Made by a program: the position numbers and the translations under genes. Of a stretch of DNA of 7,741 nucleotides, positions 1-5,288 are shown one piece after another. The stretch lies in contig DVOR01000131.1 in NCBI GenBank assembly GCA_018713405.1, positions 1 to 7,741 of the forward strand. The letters are read 5' to 3'. The notes under the pieces are model-generated. The model ran no database searches. It was given only the letters and a program-made list of their open reading frames with translations, and was not told the DNA's origin. This stretch comes from Candidatus Spyradenecus faecavium. GTDB taxonomy: Bacteria; Verrucomicrobiota; Kiritimatiellia; RFP12; DVOR01. The number at the start of each line of letters is the position of its first letter. The stretch's first letter is position 1.

Positions 1-47
1 GTCTTGCCGTGGTCGACGTGGCCCAGGAAGGTGACGACCGGCGGGCG
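1..47 (-). other. Inverted infB fragment (IF2 G1/P-loop) at the window edge
   Basis: Read on the minus strand from 47 to 3, this stretch encodes RPPVVTFLGHVDHGK, followed by the first two bases of a Thr codon. This is the beginning of the IF2 GTPase domain with the G1 motif GHVDHGKT. The + strand from 44 onward encodes the IF2 segment that normally lies about 14-18 residues after this motif (GEAGGITQHI). The same gene is therefore present in opposite orientations on the two sides of about 41-47, and the residues between are missing. In the + reading frame there is a TGA at 32-34, so no IF2 frame crosses the junction. The bases at 41-47 fit both readings, giving a microhomology of up to about 7 nt. 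A chimeric read or assembly fold-back at a contig end is the simplest explanation. A real inversion would break an essential gene. Confidence 0.85.
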
Positions 48-1474
48 AGGCCGGCGGCATCACCCAGCACATCGCGGCCTACACCATCCAGGTGGACCAG
101 ACCGACGACGCGGGCAACAAGCGCCTGATCACCTTCGTGGACACCCCCGGCCACGCGGCCTTCGAGTCCATGCGCGCCCGCGGCGCCAACATCACCGACA
201 TCGCCGTCATCATCGTGGCGGCCGACGACGGCGTGATGCCCCAGACCCGCGAGGCCATCAAGCACGCCCGCAACGCCGGCGTCCAGATGCTCGTGGCCGT
301 CACCAAGTGCGACAAGCCCGACGCCAACCCGATGCGCGTCTACCAGATGCTCCAGGCCGAGGGCCTCACCCCCAGCGCCTGGGGCGGCGACATCGAGTGC
401 TGCGAGGTCTCCGGCACCACCGGCCAGGGCGTGGACGACCTGCTCGAGACCATCCTCCTCCAGGCCGACGTCATGGAGCTGCAGGCCAACCCCAACCGCC
501 GCGCCAACGGCGCCGTCATCGAGTCCCAGCTCGAGCAGGGCCTCGGCCCGACGGCCACCCTGCTGGTGAAGGGCGGCACGCTCCACGTGGGCGACGTCGT
601 CCTCTGCGGCGAGTACTACGGCAAGGTGCGCGCGCTCATCGACGAGCGCGGCAAGCCGGTGAAGAGCGCCGGCCCCTCCATCGCCGTCAAGTGCACGGGC
701 CTCTCCGGCGTGCCCGAGGCGGGCTCCGAGTTCCGCGTGATGCTGAACGAAAAGCGCGCCCGCGAGCTCGCCGAGAAGACCGCCGAGCAGAACAAGCTCG
801 AGGCCCTCTCCGCCGCCCAGAACTCCGCCATGGCCGACTGGACCAAGATCCTCGCCGGCGGCGAGAAGGCGCAGCTCGACGTCATCATCAAGGGCGACAC
901 CCAGGGCACCGCCGAGGCCGTCGTCGAGTGCCTCAAGGGCATCGAGAGCAAGAAGGTCTCCCTCAAGATCCTCTACTTCGGCGTCGGCTCCGTCACGGCG
1001 GCGGACGTCCAGCGCGCGAAGGGCGCCCTCATCGTCGGCTTCGGCGTGAACTGCGAGCCCGGCGTGCAGTCGATGGCCCGCCAGAACGGCGTGCGCATCA
1101 ACACCTTCCGCATCATCTACGAGCTCATCGAGCACGTCAAGCGCTGCATGCTCGACCTCATCCCGCCCGAGTACAAGGAGGTCGTCCGCGGCCACGCCGA
1201 GGTCCGCCAGGTCTTCGACATCAGCAAGCTGGGCAAGATCGCCGGCTGCCAGATGCTCGACGGCACGCTCCGCTTCAAAGGCAAGTTCCGCATCTTCCGC
1301 GGCAAGCACCAGATCTACGACGGCCCCATCGCCACCATGAAGCACTTCAAGGACGACGTCAAGGAAATCGCCCCCGCCCAGGAGTGCGGCCTCGGCTTCG
1401 GCTCCTTCGAGGCCTTCCAGGAAGGCGACATCGTCGAGTGCTACGAGATGGAAGAGCTCCCCAAGACCCTCTGA
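44..1474 (+). CDS. infB: Translation initiation factor IF-2, 5' partial
   Basis: IF2 is the GTPase that brings initiator fMet-tRNA to the 30S subunit and promotes 50S joining. This piece carries 476 residues: the G domain from the switch I side (EAGGITQHIAAY) onward, then domain II, the linker helix, domain III and the C-terminal tRNA-binding domain. Visible motifs are G3 DTPGH at 140-154, G4 TKCD at 302-313 and the G5 region SGTTGQG at 410-430. LSGVPEAGSEF, the charged helix after it and the C-terminal KIAGCQMLDG, FKDDVKE and CGLGF match the family, and the end ECYEMEELPKTL looks complete. The N-terminal region and the G1 P-loop are absent from this strand; G1 sits inverted at 1-47. The GTG at 92 lies inside the conserved G domain and is not a start. 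G4 has Thr where NKxD is usual. It is the first gene of infB-rbfA-truB-ribF. Confidence 0.96.
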   Translation, partial: GEAGGITQHIAAYTIQVDQTDDAGNKRLITFVDTPGHAAFESMRARGANITDIAVIIVAADDGVMPQTREAIKHARNAGVQMLVAVTKCDKPDANPMRVYQMLQAEGLTPSAWGGDIECCEVSGTTGQGVDDLLETILLQADVMELQANPNRRANGAVIESQLEQGLGPTATLLVKGGTLHVGDVVLCGEYYGKVRALIDERGKPVKSAGPSIAVKCTGLSGVPEAGSEFRVMLNEKRARELAEKTAEQNKLEALSAAQNSAMADWTKILAGGEKAQLDVIIKGDTQGTAEAVVECLKGIESKKVSLKILYFGVGSVTAADVQRAKGALIVGFGVNCEPGVQSMARQNGVRINTFRIIYELIEHVKRCMLDLIPPEYKEVVRGHAEVRQVFDISKLGKIAGCQMLDGTLRFKGKFRIFRGKHQIYDGPIATMKHFKDDVKEIAPAQECGLGFGSFEAFQEGDIVECYEMEELPKTL

Positions 1475-1484
1475 GGCCCCGCCC

Positions 1485-1880
1485 ATGCCCGTCAACCGCC
1501 TGGATCGCGTCAACGCCCTCCTCCTGCGCGAAGTCGCCGACGACCTCTACCGCGTCCTCCAATCCGACGCGGAGATCGATGTCGCCGGCGTCACCGTGAC
1601 CAAGGTCGAGTGCGCCCCCAACCTCCGCACCGCCACCGTCTGGGTCTCCATCCGCGACGCCGCCGAGCACCCGAAGTACCTCCGGCGCCTCTCCAAGCAC
1701 GCCAAGGAGATCCAGGCCCTCATCAACCGCAACCTCACCCTCCGCTTCACCCCCCACCTCCGCTTCCGCCTCGACGTCGGCATCGCCAAGGGCGACCGCG
1801 TGCTCGACATCCTCAGCCACCTGCCCCCGCCCGCCGACGACCCCGCCGACGACGGCGCCCCCGCGGAGCCCGCCCCGTGA
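1485..1880 (+). CDS. rbfA: 30S ribosome-binding factor A
   Basis: RbfA is a small KH-fold protein that binds the 30S subunit during late 16S rRNA processing and is important in the cold. The product is 131 residues, normal for the family. The N-terminal helix RVNALLLREVADDLY (residues 8-22) is followed by the strand VTVTKVECAPNLRTATVWVS, and then by NLTLRFTPHLRFRLD with the closing GDRVLDIL, all in the canonical order. The last 18 or so residues are a Pro/Asp/Ala tail that looks disordered. The ATG lies 10 nt after the infB stop, and a weak GAGG (1473-1476) that includes part of that stop sits 8 nt upstream. The TGA at 1878-1880 overlaps the GTG start of truB, so translation of the two is probably coupled. 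infB-rbfA-truB is a widely conserved gene order. Confidence 0.95.
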   Translation: MPVNRLDRVNALLLREVADDLYRVLQSDAEIDVAGVTVTKVECAPNLRTATVWVSIRDAAEHPKYLRRLSKHAKEIQALINRNLTLRFTPHLRFRLDVGIAKGDRVLDILSHLPPPADDPADDGAPAEPAP

Positions 1881-2614
1881 ACGACGTCTTCCCCGACCCC
1901 GACGGCATCCTCCCCGTGGACAAGCCCGCGGGCATGCCCTCGCACGTCATCGTCACCACCCTCCGCCGCAAGTTCGGCTTCGCCAAGGTCGGCCACGGCG
2001 GCACCCTCGACCCCGACGCCACCGGCCTCCTCCTCATCCTCCTCGGCAAGGGCACCAAGATCTCCGACCGCGTCATGGGCGGCGACAAGACCTACCGCGG
2101 CACCATCCGCTTCGGCGTCGCCACCACCACCCAGGACCGCCTCGGCGACGTCCTCTCCGAGCGCCCCACCGACGGCCTCACCCAGGCCGCCGTCGAGGAC
2201 GCCATCGCCCGCGACTTCCTCGGCGACCTCTTCCAGAAGCCTCCCATGTACTCCGCCGTCAAGATCGCCGGCCAGCCCCTCTACAAGATGGCCGTCCGCG
2301 GCGAGGAGTGCGAGCGCGAGGAACGCTTCGTCCACATCTATTCCTTCAAGGTCACCGCCTTCCGCCCCGCCCCCGAAAAGGCCGAGGCCGACTTCGAGGT
2401 CCGCTGCTCCAAGGGCACCTACGTCCGCACCCTCGCCAACGACCTCGGCGAGGCCCTCGGCTGCGGCGCCCACCTCTGCGCCCTCCGCCGCACCGCCTCC
2501 GGCAAGGTCACCCTCGACCGCGCCACCCCCTTCGCCGACCTCCTCGAGATGACCCGCCCCCAGATCGAGCGCCTCGTCATCCCCAGCTCCGACTACCTCT
2601 CCGGCACCTTCTGA
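1877..2614 (+). CDS. truB: tRNA pseudouridine(55) synthase TruB
   Basis: TruB isomerises U55 in the T-loop of elongator tRNAs to pseudouridine in the cytoplasm. The product is 245 residues. GILPVDKPAGMPSH is the N-terminal signature, and GHGGTLDPDATG carries the catalytic Asp, here D45. KTYRG (71-75), PPMYSAVKIAGQPLY (122-136) and CSKGTYVRTLANDLG (177-191) complete the family motifs. The Arg of the usual YxxAR step is Val (YKMAVRGEE). The protein ends soon after the catalytic domain, so the C-terminal PUA domain of E. coli-type TruB (about 310 residues) is missing, as in other short TruBs. The start is GTG at 1877, overlapping the rbfA stop, with GGAG at 1865-1868 and an 8-nt spacer. Later starts would cut the conserved DKPAG region. 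The stop abuts the ribF ATG directly. Confidence 0.95.
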   Translation: MNDVFPDPDGILPVDKPAGMPSHVIVTTLRRKFGFAKVGHGGTLDPDATGLLLILLGKGTKISDRVMGGDKTYRGTIRFGVATTTQDRLGDVLSERPTDGLTQAAVEDAIARDFLGDLFQKPPMYSAVKIAGQPLYKMAVRGEECEREERFVHIYSFKVTAFRPAPEKAEADFEVRCSKGTYVRTLANDLGEALGCGAHLCALRRTASGKVTLDRATPFADLLEMTRPQIERLVIPSSDYLSGTF

Positions 2615-3520
2615 ATGGAACCCGCCCCCGTCGAGACCCTTGACGCGCTCCCCCCCGGCGCCGTCGTCGCCGTCGGCACCTTCGACGGCGTCCACCTCGG
2701 CCACCGCTCCCTCCTCCGCGCCATGGCCGACTTCGCCGCCGCGCACGGCCGCCCCGCCTGGGTCCTCACCTTCGCCGGCTCCCCCCTCACCCTCCTCGAC
2801 CCCGCCCACGCCCCCGGCCTCCTCATGGACCGCGAGGCCATCCTCCGCCAGCTCCGCCTCACCGTCCCCGACGCCCACGTCATCGTCCAGCCCTTCGCCC
2901 CCGCCTTCGCCGCCCTCCCCGCCGACGCCTTCGCCGACGCCCTCCGCGGCGCCGTCGTCTTCTGCGGCGAGGACTGGCGCTTCGGCGCCCGCGCCCAAGG
3001 CACCCCCGACTTCCTCCGCGCCCGCGGCCTCGACGTCCACGTCGTCCCCTACGCCCACTGGCGCGGCGAACGCGTCTCCTCCACCCGCATCCGCGCCGCC
3101 CTCGCCGCCGGCGCCCTCGACGCCGCCGCCGCCATGCTCGGCCGCCCCTGGGCCTTCACCGGCCGCGTCGTCCACGGCCGCGGCCTCGCCGGCCCCACCT
3201 TCGGCGCCCCCACCGCCAACCTCCCCTACGTCGGCCGCGCCGGCGAACGCATGGCCCCCCTCGCCCGCGGCGTCTACCGCGCCCAGGCCCTCCTCCACGA
3301 GATCGCCTGGCCCGCCCTCGTCAACTTCGGCGTCGCCCCCAGCCTCAAAGGCGAGCCCGCGCCCCTCTTCGAGGCCCACCTCCTCGGCGCCGACCTCGAC
3401 CTCTACGACGCCAACCTCACCCTCTCCCTCGACGCCCCCCTCCTCCGCCCCGAACGCAAGTTCCCCACCCTCGACGCCCTCCGCGCCCAGATCCACGCCG
3501 ACCTCGAGGCCTGCCGATGA
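2615..3520 (+). CDS. ribF: Bifunctional riboflavin kinase / FAD synthetase
   Basis: RibF phosphorylates riboflavin to FMN and then adenylylates FMN to FAD. It has 301 residues, the usual length. The N-terminal FAD synthetase half shows GTFDGVHLGH (21-30, with the HxGH nucleotidyltransferase motif), CGEDWRFG (117-124) and RVSSTRIR (153-160). The C-terminal flavokinase half shows GRVVHGRGLAGPTFGAPTAN (183-202, PTAN intact), GVY (219-221), NFGVAPSLKG (237-246), FEAHLL (252-257, catalytic-type Glu E253) and KFPTLDALRAQIHADL near the end. Two flavokinase stretches depart from the usual GFPTAN and NIGxRPTF forms (GAPTAN and NFGVAPS), but key residues remain. The ATG at 2615 immediately follows the truB TGA with no clear Shine-Dalgarno, suggesting translational re-initiation. 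It is the last gene of the infB-type operon. The rpsO and pnp genes that often follow are not here. Confidence 0.94.
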   Translation: MEPAPVETLDALPPGAVVAVGTFDGVHLGHRSLLRAMADFAAAHGRPAWVLTFAGSPLTLLDPAHAPGLLMDREAILRQLRLTVPDAHVIVQPFAPAFAALPADAFADALRGAVVFCGEDWRFGARAQGTPDFLRARGLDVHVVPYAHWRGERVSSTRIRAALAAGALDAAAAMLGRPWAFTGRVVHGRGLAGPTFGAPTANLPYVGRAGERMAPLARGVYRAQALLHEIAWPALVNFGVAPSLKGEPAPLFEAHLLGADLDLYDANLTLSLDAPLLRPERKFPTLDALRAQIHADLEACR

Positions 3521-3746
3521 CGCCCCTTCTCCGCGAAGACGCAACTGTGCGGGGACGGACGTGCGCTTCACCGGTCGCCCCTGCGGGGCTCCCTACCGCG
3601 CACGTCATCCCCGCCCAATTGGGCTTCTCCGGGAAGAGACAGGTCGCGCAAGGGGCGGACGCGGTAGTGAGCGAAGCGAACGGTGAAGCGTCCGAGCCCT
3701 TGCGCACCTTCGTGTCTTCGTGGACCTGCGCCCGCCGGAGGGCCGC
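3521..3746. repeat. Intergenic region with two nested inverted repeats
   Basis: There is no credible gene between ribF and azlC; the open frames lack any family resemblance. Three structures are visible. First, GACGTGCGC at 3558-3566 pairs perfectly with 3598-3606, enclosing a small GCCCC/GGGGC hairpin (3577-3581/3585-3589). Second, GCCCAATTGGGC at 3613-3624 is a perfect palindrome. Third, a long imperfect hairpin spans 3646-3705: GCGCAAGGG pairs with CCCTTGCGC (9 bp), then after a small bulge CGGACGC (3656-3662) pairs with GCGTCCG (3688-3694). A word CTTCGTGTCTTCGTGGAC follows at 3708-3725. None has a U-tract, so these are not classical terminators. They may be a dispersed repeat element or RNA structure ahead of azlC. 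Confidence 0.6.
3737..3742 (+). promoter_or_regulatory. Ribosome binding site deciding the azlC start
   Basis: GGAGGG lies 4 nt before the ATG at 3747. It favours this ATG over the in-frame GTG at 3720, which would add nine residues (MDLRPPEGR) that look non-coding and overlap the intergenic repeat word at 3708-3725. Confidence 0.7.
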
Positions 3747-4454
3747 ATGAGCCGCTCCGCCCTCCTCTTCCTGCGCGGCCTGCGCGACGGCCTCCCCATC
3801 GGCGCGGGCTACTTCGCCGTCTCCTTCGCCTTCGGCATCCAGGCCGTCGCCGCCGGGCTCGACGCCTTCCAGACCTTCGTCCTCTCCGGCAGCAATCTCA
3901 CCAGCGCGGGCCAATTCGCCGGCATCGGCGTCATCAAGGCCGGCGGCGCCCTCGCCGCGATGGCCCTCACCCAGCTCGTCATCAACCTCCGCTACTGCCT
4001 CATGTCCTGCGCCATCTCCCAGAAGCTCGCCCCCGGCGTCCCCTTCTGGCACCGCTGGCTCATCGCCTTCGGCGTGACCGACGAGATCTTCGCCGTCAGC
4101 GTCGCCGCCCACGGCCGCCTCCGCCCCGCCTACTCCTACGGCCTCATCGCCGCCGCGTGGCCCGGCTGGGCCGGCGGCTCCCTCCTCGGCGCCGTCGCCG
4201 GCGACATCCTCCCCGCCACCGTCTCCCAAGCCCTCGCCATGGCGCTCTTCGCCATGTTCGTCGCCATCGTCGTCCCCGCCGCCCGGGCCGACCGCCGCGT
4301 CCTCCTCGCCTCCTTGTCCGCCGCCGCCCTCGCCTACGCCCCCTGGACGGCCGCCCTCGGCGAAGGCATGCGCGTGGTGCTCGTCACCCTCCTCGTCGCC
4401 GGCGCCGCCGCCTGGCTCTGCCCCCTCCGGGACAAGGAGGCCCCCCATGCCTGA
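3747..4454 (+). CDS. azlC: AzlC family branched-chain amino acid exporter, large subunit
   Basis: AzlC is the large membrane subunit of a two-component exporter for branched-chain amino acids and analogues. The family is known from azaleucine resistance in Bacillus and as BrnF in Corynebacterium. The product is 235 residues, normal for the family, and strongly hydrophobic with several membrane segments. Family features are FLRGLRDGLPIGAGYFAVSF (8-27), GLDAFQTFVLSGSNLTSAGQ (37-56, the region usually ending in FAGxxQ), NLRYCLMS (80-87) and TDEIFA (111-116). No cleavable signal peptide is needed. The stop at 4452-4454 overlaps the start of azlD by 8 nt, so the two subunits are likely translated together. 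It is separated from ribF by 226 nt of inverted repeats, so it may have its own expression. Substrate is inferred from family only. Confidence 0.92.
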   Translation: MSRSALLFLRGLRDGLPIGAGYFAVSFAFGIQAVAAGLDAFQTFVLSGSNLTSAGQFAGIGVIKAGGALAAMALTQLVINLRYCLMSCAISQKLAPGVPFWHRWLIAFGVTDEIFAVSVAAHGRLRPAYSYGLIAAAWPGWAGGSLLGAVAGDILPATVSQALAMALFAMFVAIVVPAARADRRVLLASLSAAALAYAPWTAALGEGMRVVLVTLLVAGAAAWLCPLRDKEAPHA

Positions 4455-4752
4455 ACGCGTCTGGCTTCACATCGCCGTCATGGCCGCCGTCACCTACGCC
4501 ATCCGGCTCCTCCCCCTCATCCTCCTCCGGCGCGAGATCCGCAACGTCCGCTTCCGCTCCTTTCTCTACTACGTCCCCTACGCCACCCTCACGGCCATGA
4601 CCGTCCCGGCCGCCCTTGTCGCCACCCCCCACTTCCTCTCCGGCCTGGCCGGCCTCCTTGTCGCCGGCCTCCTTGCCTACCTTGGCCGCAGCCTCCTCTT
4701 CGCCGCCGCGGCCGCCTCCCTCGCCGTCTGGCTCGCCGAACGCCTCCTCTGA
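4447..4752 (+). CDS. azlD: AzlD family branched-chain amino acid exporter, small subunit
   Basis: AzlD is the small membrane partner of AzlC (BrnE in Corynebacterium); both are needed for export. The product is 101 residues, the expected size, with about three to four hydrophobic segments. The family pattern is visible in TYAIRLLPLILLRREI near the N-terminus and FLYYVPYATLTAMTVPAAL in the middle, the conserved Arg-Leu-Pro and Tyr-x-Pro-Tyr-Ala stretches. A strong Shine-Dalgarno AAGGAGG at 4434-4440, inside the end of azlC, sits 6 nt before the ATG. The 8-nt overlap with azlC supports a two-gene unit. The next promoter-like sequence lies just 3' of its stop codon. Confidence 0.92.
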   Translation: MPERVWLHIAVMAAVTYAIRLLPLILLRREIRNVRFRSFLYYVPYATLTAMTVPAALVATPHFLSGLAGLLVAGLLAYLGRSLLFAAAAASLAVWLAERLL

Positions 4753-4762
4753 TCCCCATGCT

Positions 4763-4798
4763 TGTGCTATACTGACGGCAAAGGAGCGCGCCCTTGAC
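4763..4798 (+). promoter_or_regulatory. Extended -10 promoter and RBS ahead of the gene remnant
   Basis: TGCTATACT at 4765-4773 is a textbook extended -10 (TG-N-TATACT). No convincing -35 is seen; that position lies inside azlD. AAAGGAG (4780-4786) follows, then a TTG at 4794 with a 7-nt spacer. The leader resembles the one at 5256-5288: both share TGTGCTATA, AAAGGA and CCTTGAC in the same order. The gene it once served seems to be the broken frame at 4817-5005. Confidence 0.5.
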
Positions 4799-4816
4799 GT
4801 CTGTCGCCTCGAGGCC

Positions 4817-5005
4817 CCTTCACCCGTCTCCATGCTCTATCAGGGCGGCTATCTCACCATCAAGGACTTCAGAAACCCCTTCTTCACCCTCGGCGTCCCC
4901 AACGAGGAGGTCCGCCTCGACCTCAACTCCCTCCTCCTCCAATACGCCGCCAAAGACCCCGCCACCCACACCCTCACCGAGGCCCTCGTCGAAGACCTTG
5001 CCTGA
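4817..5005 (+). pseudogene. Remnant of an AAA-ATPase-like / PD-(D/E)XK nuclease family protein
   Basis: Only about 60 residues remain. The stretch SPVSMLYQGGYLTIKDF (ATG at 4832) followed by FFTLGVPNEEVRLDLNSLL carries a signature of large proteins that join an N-terminal AAA-ATPase-like domain to a C-terminal PD-(D/E)XK nuclease-like domain: the pattern LYQxGYLTIK followed by LGxPNxEV. Full-length members have roughly 500 or more residues, so the ATPase domain before this point and the nuclease domain after it are gone; the frame stops at TGA 5003-5005. A promoter, Shine-Dalgarno and TTG (4794) lie upstream, but the TTG is in a different frame from the homologous segment, which suggests a deletion or frameshift. 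The family is often present in many copies with unknown function. A short expressed peptide from the ATG at 4832 (57 residues) cannot be excluded. Confidence 0.72.
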
Positions 5006-5035
5006 TTCCTTTGGCCCGCCGGGTGGCGAACCAGG

Positions 5036-5067
5036 CCTCCAAACCGCCAAACTTCCAAGCTTCCGAA
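5036..5067. repeat. Four-unit 8-bp tandem repeat
   Basis: Four contiguous 8-bp units run CCTCCAAA, CCGCCAAA, CTTCCAAG and CTTCCGAA, with consensus CTTCCAAA and no break in period. The stretch is noncoding and lies between the gene remnant and the hairpin at 5065. It is A-richer than its surroundings. Confidence 0.65.
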
Positions 5068-5091
5068 TTGGCCCCGCCCAGGGGCCGATTC
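5065..5091 (+). other. Strong 11-bp stem-loop
   Basis: GAATTGGCCCC (5065-5075) pairs with GGGGCCGATTC (5081-5091) across a 5-nt loop GCCCA, with one G-U pair and no other defect. It ends the leader of anything transcribed through the remnant. No T-run follows on either strand, so a classical intrinsic terminator is not supported, although the stem could act in Rho-dependent ending or RNA stability. Confidence 0.55.
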
Positions 5092-5113
5092 CAAATAAGT
5101 CCTTATGCATTTC

Positions 5114-5201
5114 CGAAACCCTTAAGGGTTTGCCTCGAAACCCTTAGGGTTTTGGCTCGAACCCCTTAGGGTTTCGCCTCGGACCCTTTAGGGTTTGCGT
5201 C
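5114..5201. repeat. Array of four 22-bp palindromic repeats
   Basis: Four contiguous units start at 5114, 5136, 5158 and 5180, each exactly 22 bp. Each holds a palindromic core close to AAACCCTTAGGGTTT (unit 1 is the perfect palindrome AAACCCTTAAGGGTTT at 5116-5131), begins with CG and ends near GCCT. Units differ at several positions, with unit 4 the most diverged. The period equals about two DNA helical turns, so every core would face the same side. It lies about 60 bp upstream of the -10 box at 5261. There are no spacers of the kind seen in CRISPR arrays. It may be a regulator-binding array, a chain of small RNA hairpins, or a dispersed repeat. Confidence 0.85.
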
Positions 5202-5221
5202 TTTGCGGACACAGGGTGTGT

Positions 5222-5255
5222 GGGGGGCGGATGGGGCGTGGGCGCGGGGGTGGGG
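5222..5255 (+). promoter_or_regulatory. G-quadruplex-prone tract in place of a -35 box
   Basis: Five runs of three or more G are seen at 5222-5227, 5233-5236, 5240-5242, 5246-5250 and 5252-5255, separated by 5, 3, 3 and 1 nt. This meets the usual G3+N1-7 rule for a quadruplex on the + (non-template) strand. It covers the position where a -35 element would lie for the -10 at 5261-5266. Confidence 0.6.
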
Positions 5256-5288
5256 TGTGCTATAATGGGGGACGAAAGGAACCTTGAC
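5256..5288 (+). promoter_or_regulatory. Extended -10 promoter and RBS of the nitroreductase gene
   Basis: TGCTATAAT at 5258-5266 is a perfect extended -10 with a consensus hexamer, in an otherwise G-rich stretch. AAAGGA (5275-5280) lies 8 nt before the ATG at 5289. Transcription from a few bases past the -10 would give a leader of only about 15 nt. No TTGACA-like -35 is present. Confidence 0.75.

Noticed and set aside
4..1599. 531-residue + strand frame over infB
   Set aside because: Its translation is His/Arg/Pro-rich in the wrong frame; the IF2 frame is the one containing DTPGH and CGLGF.
1547..3571. 674-residue open frame on the minus strand
   Set aside because: It lies antisense to rbfA, truB and ribF, consists mainly of Gly, Glu, Ala, Val and Asp, and has no family motif. 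It results from the C-rich third positions of the real genes.
3646..3705. tRNA or known small RNA
   Set aside because: The long bulged hairpin does not fold as a cloverleaf, and no T-loop or anticodon arm is seen.
3417..4448. 343-residue minus-strand open frame over azlC
   Set aside because: It has Gly/Glu/Asp-rich low-complexity translation and is antisense to a well-supported transporter gene.
5065..5091. Intrinsic terminator
   Set aside because: The stem is strong, but no T-run follows on either strand, so it is listed only as a stem-loop.
4794..5147. Gene starting at TTG 4794
   Set aside because: The start has a good Shine-Dalgarno, but the translation is Ser/Pro-rich with no family match, while another frame carries the recognisable AAA-ATPase-like segment.
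5114..5201. CRISPR array
   Set aside because: Units are contiguous with no unique spacers, too short and too variable, and there are no cas genes.
5114..5201. Telomere-like repeat because of TTAGGG/TTTAGGG words
   Set aside because: The words arise from the palindromic core, the period is 22 bp rather than 6 or 7, and the site is internal between genes.
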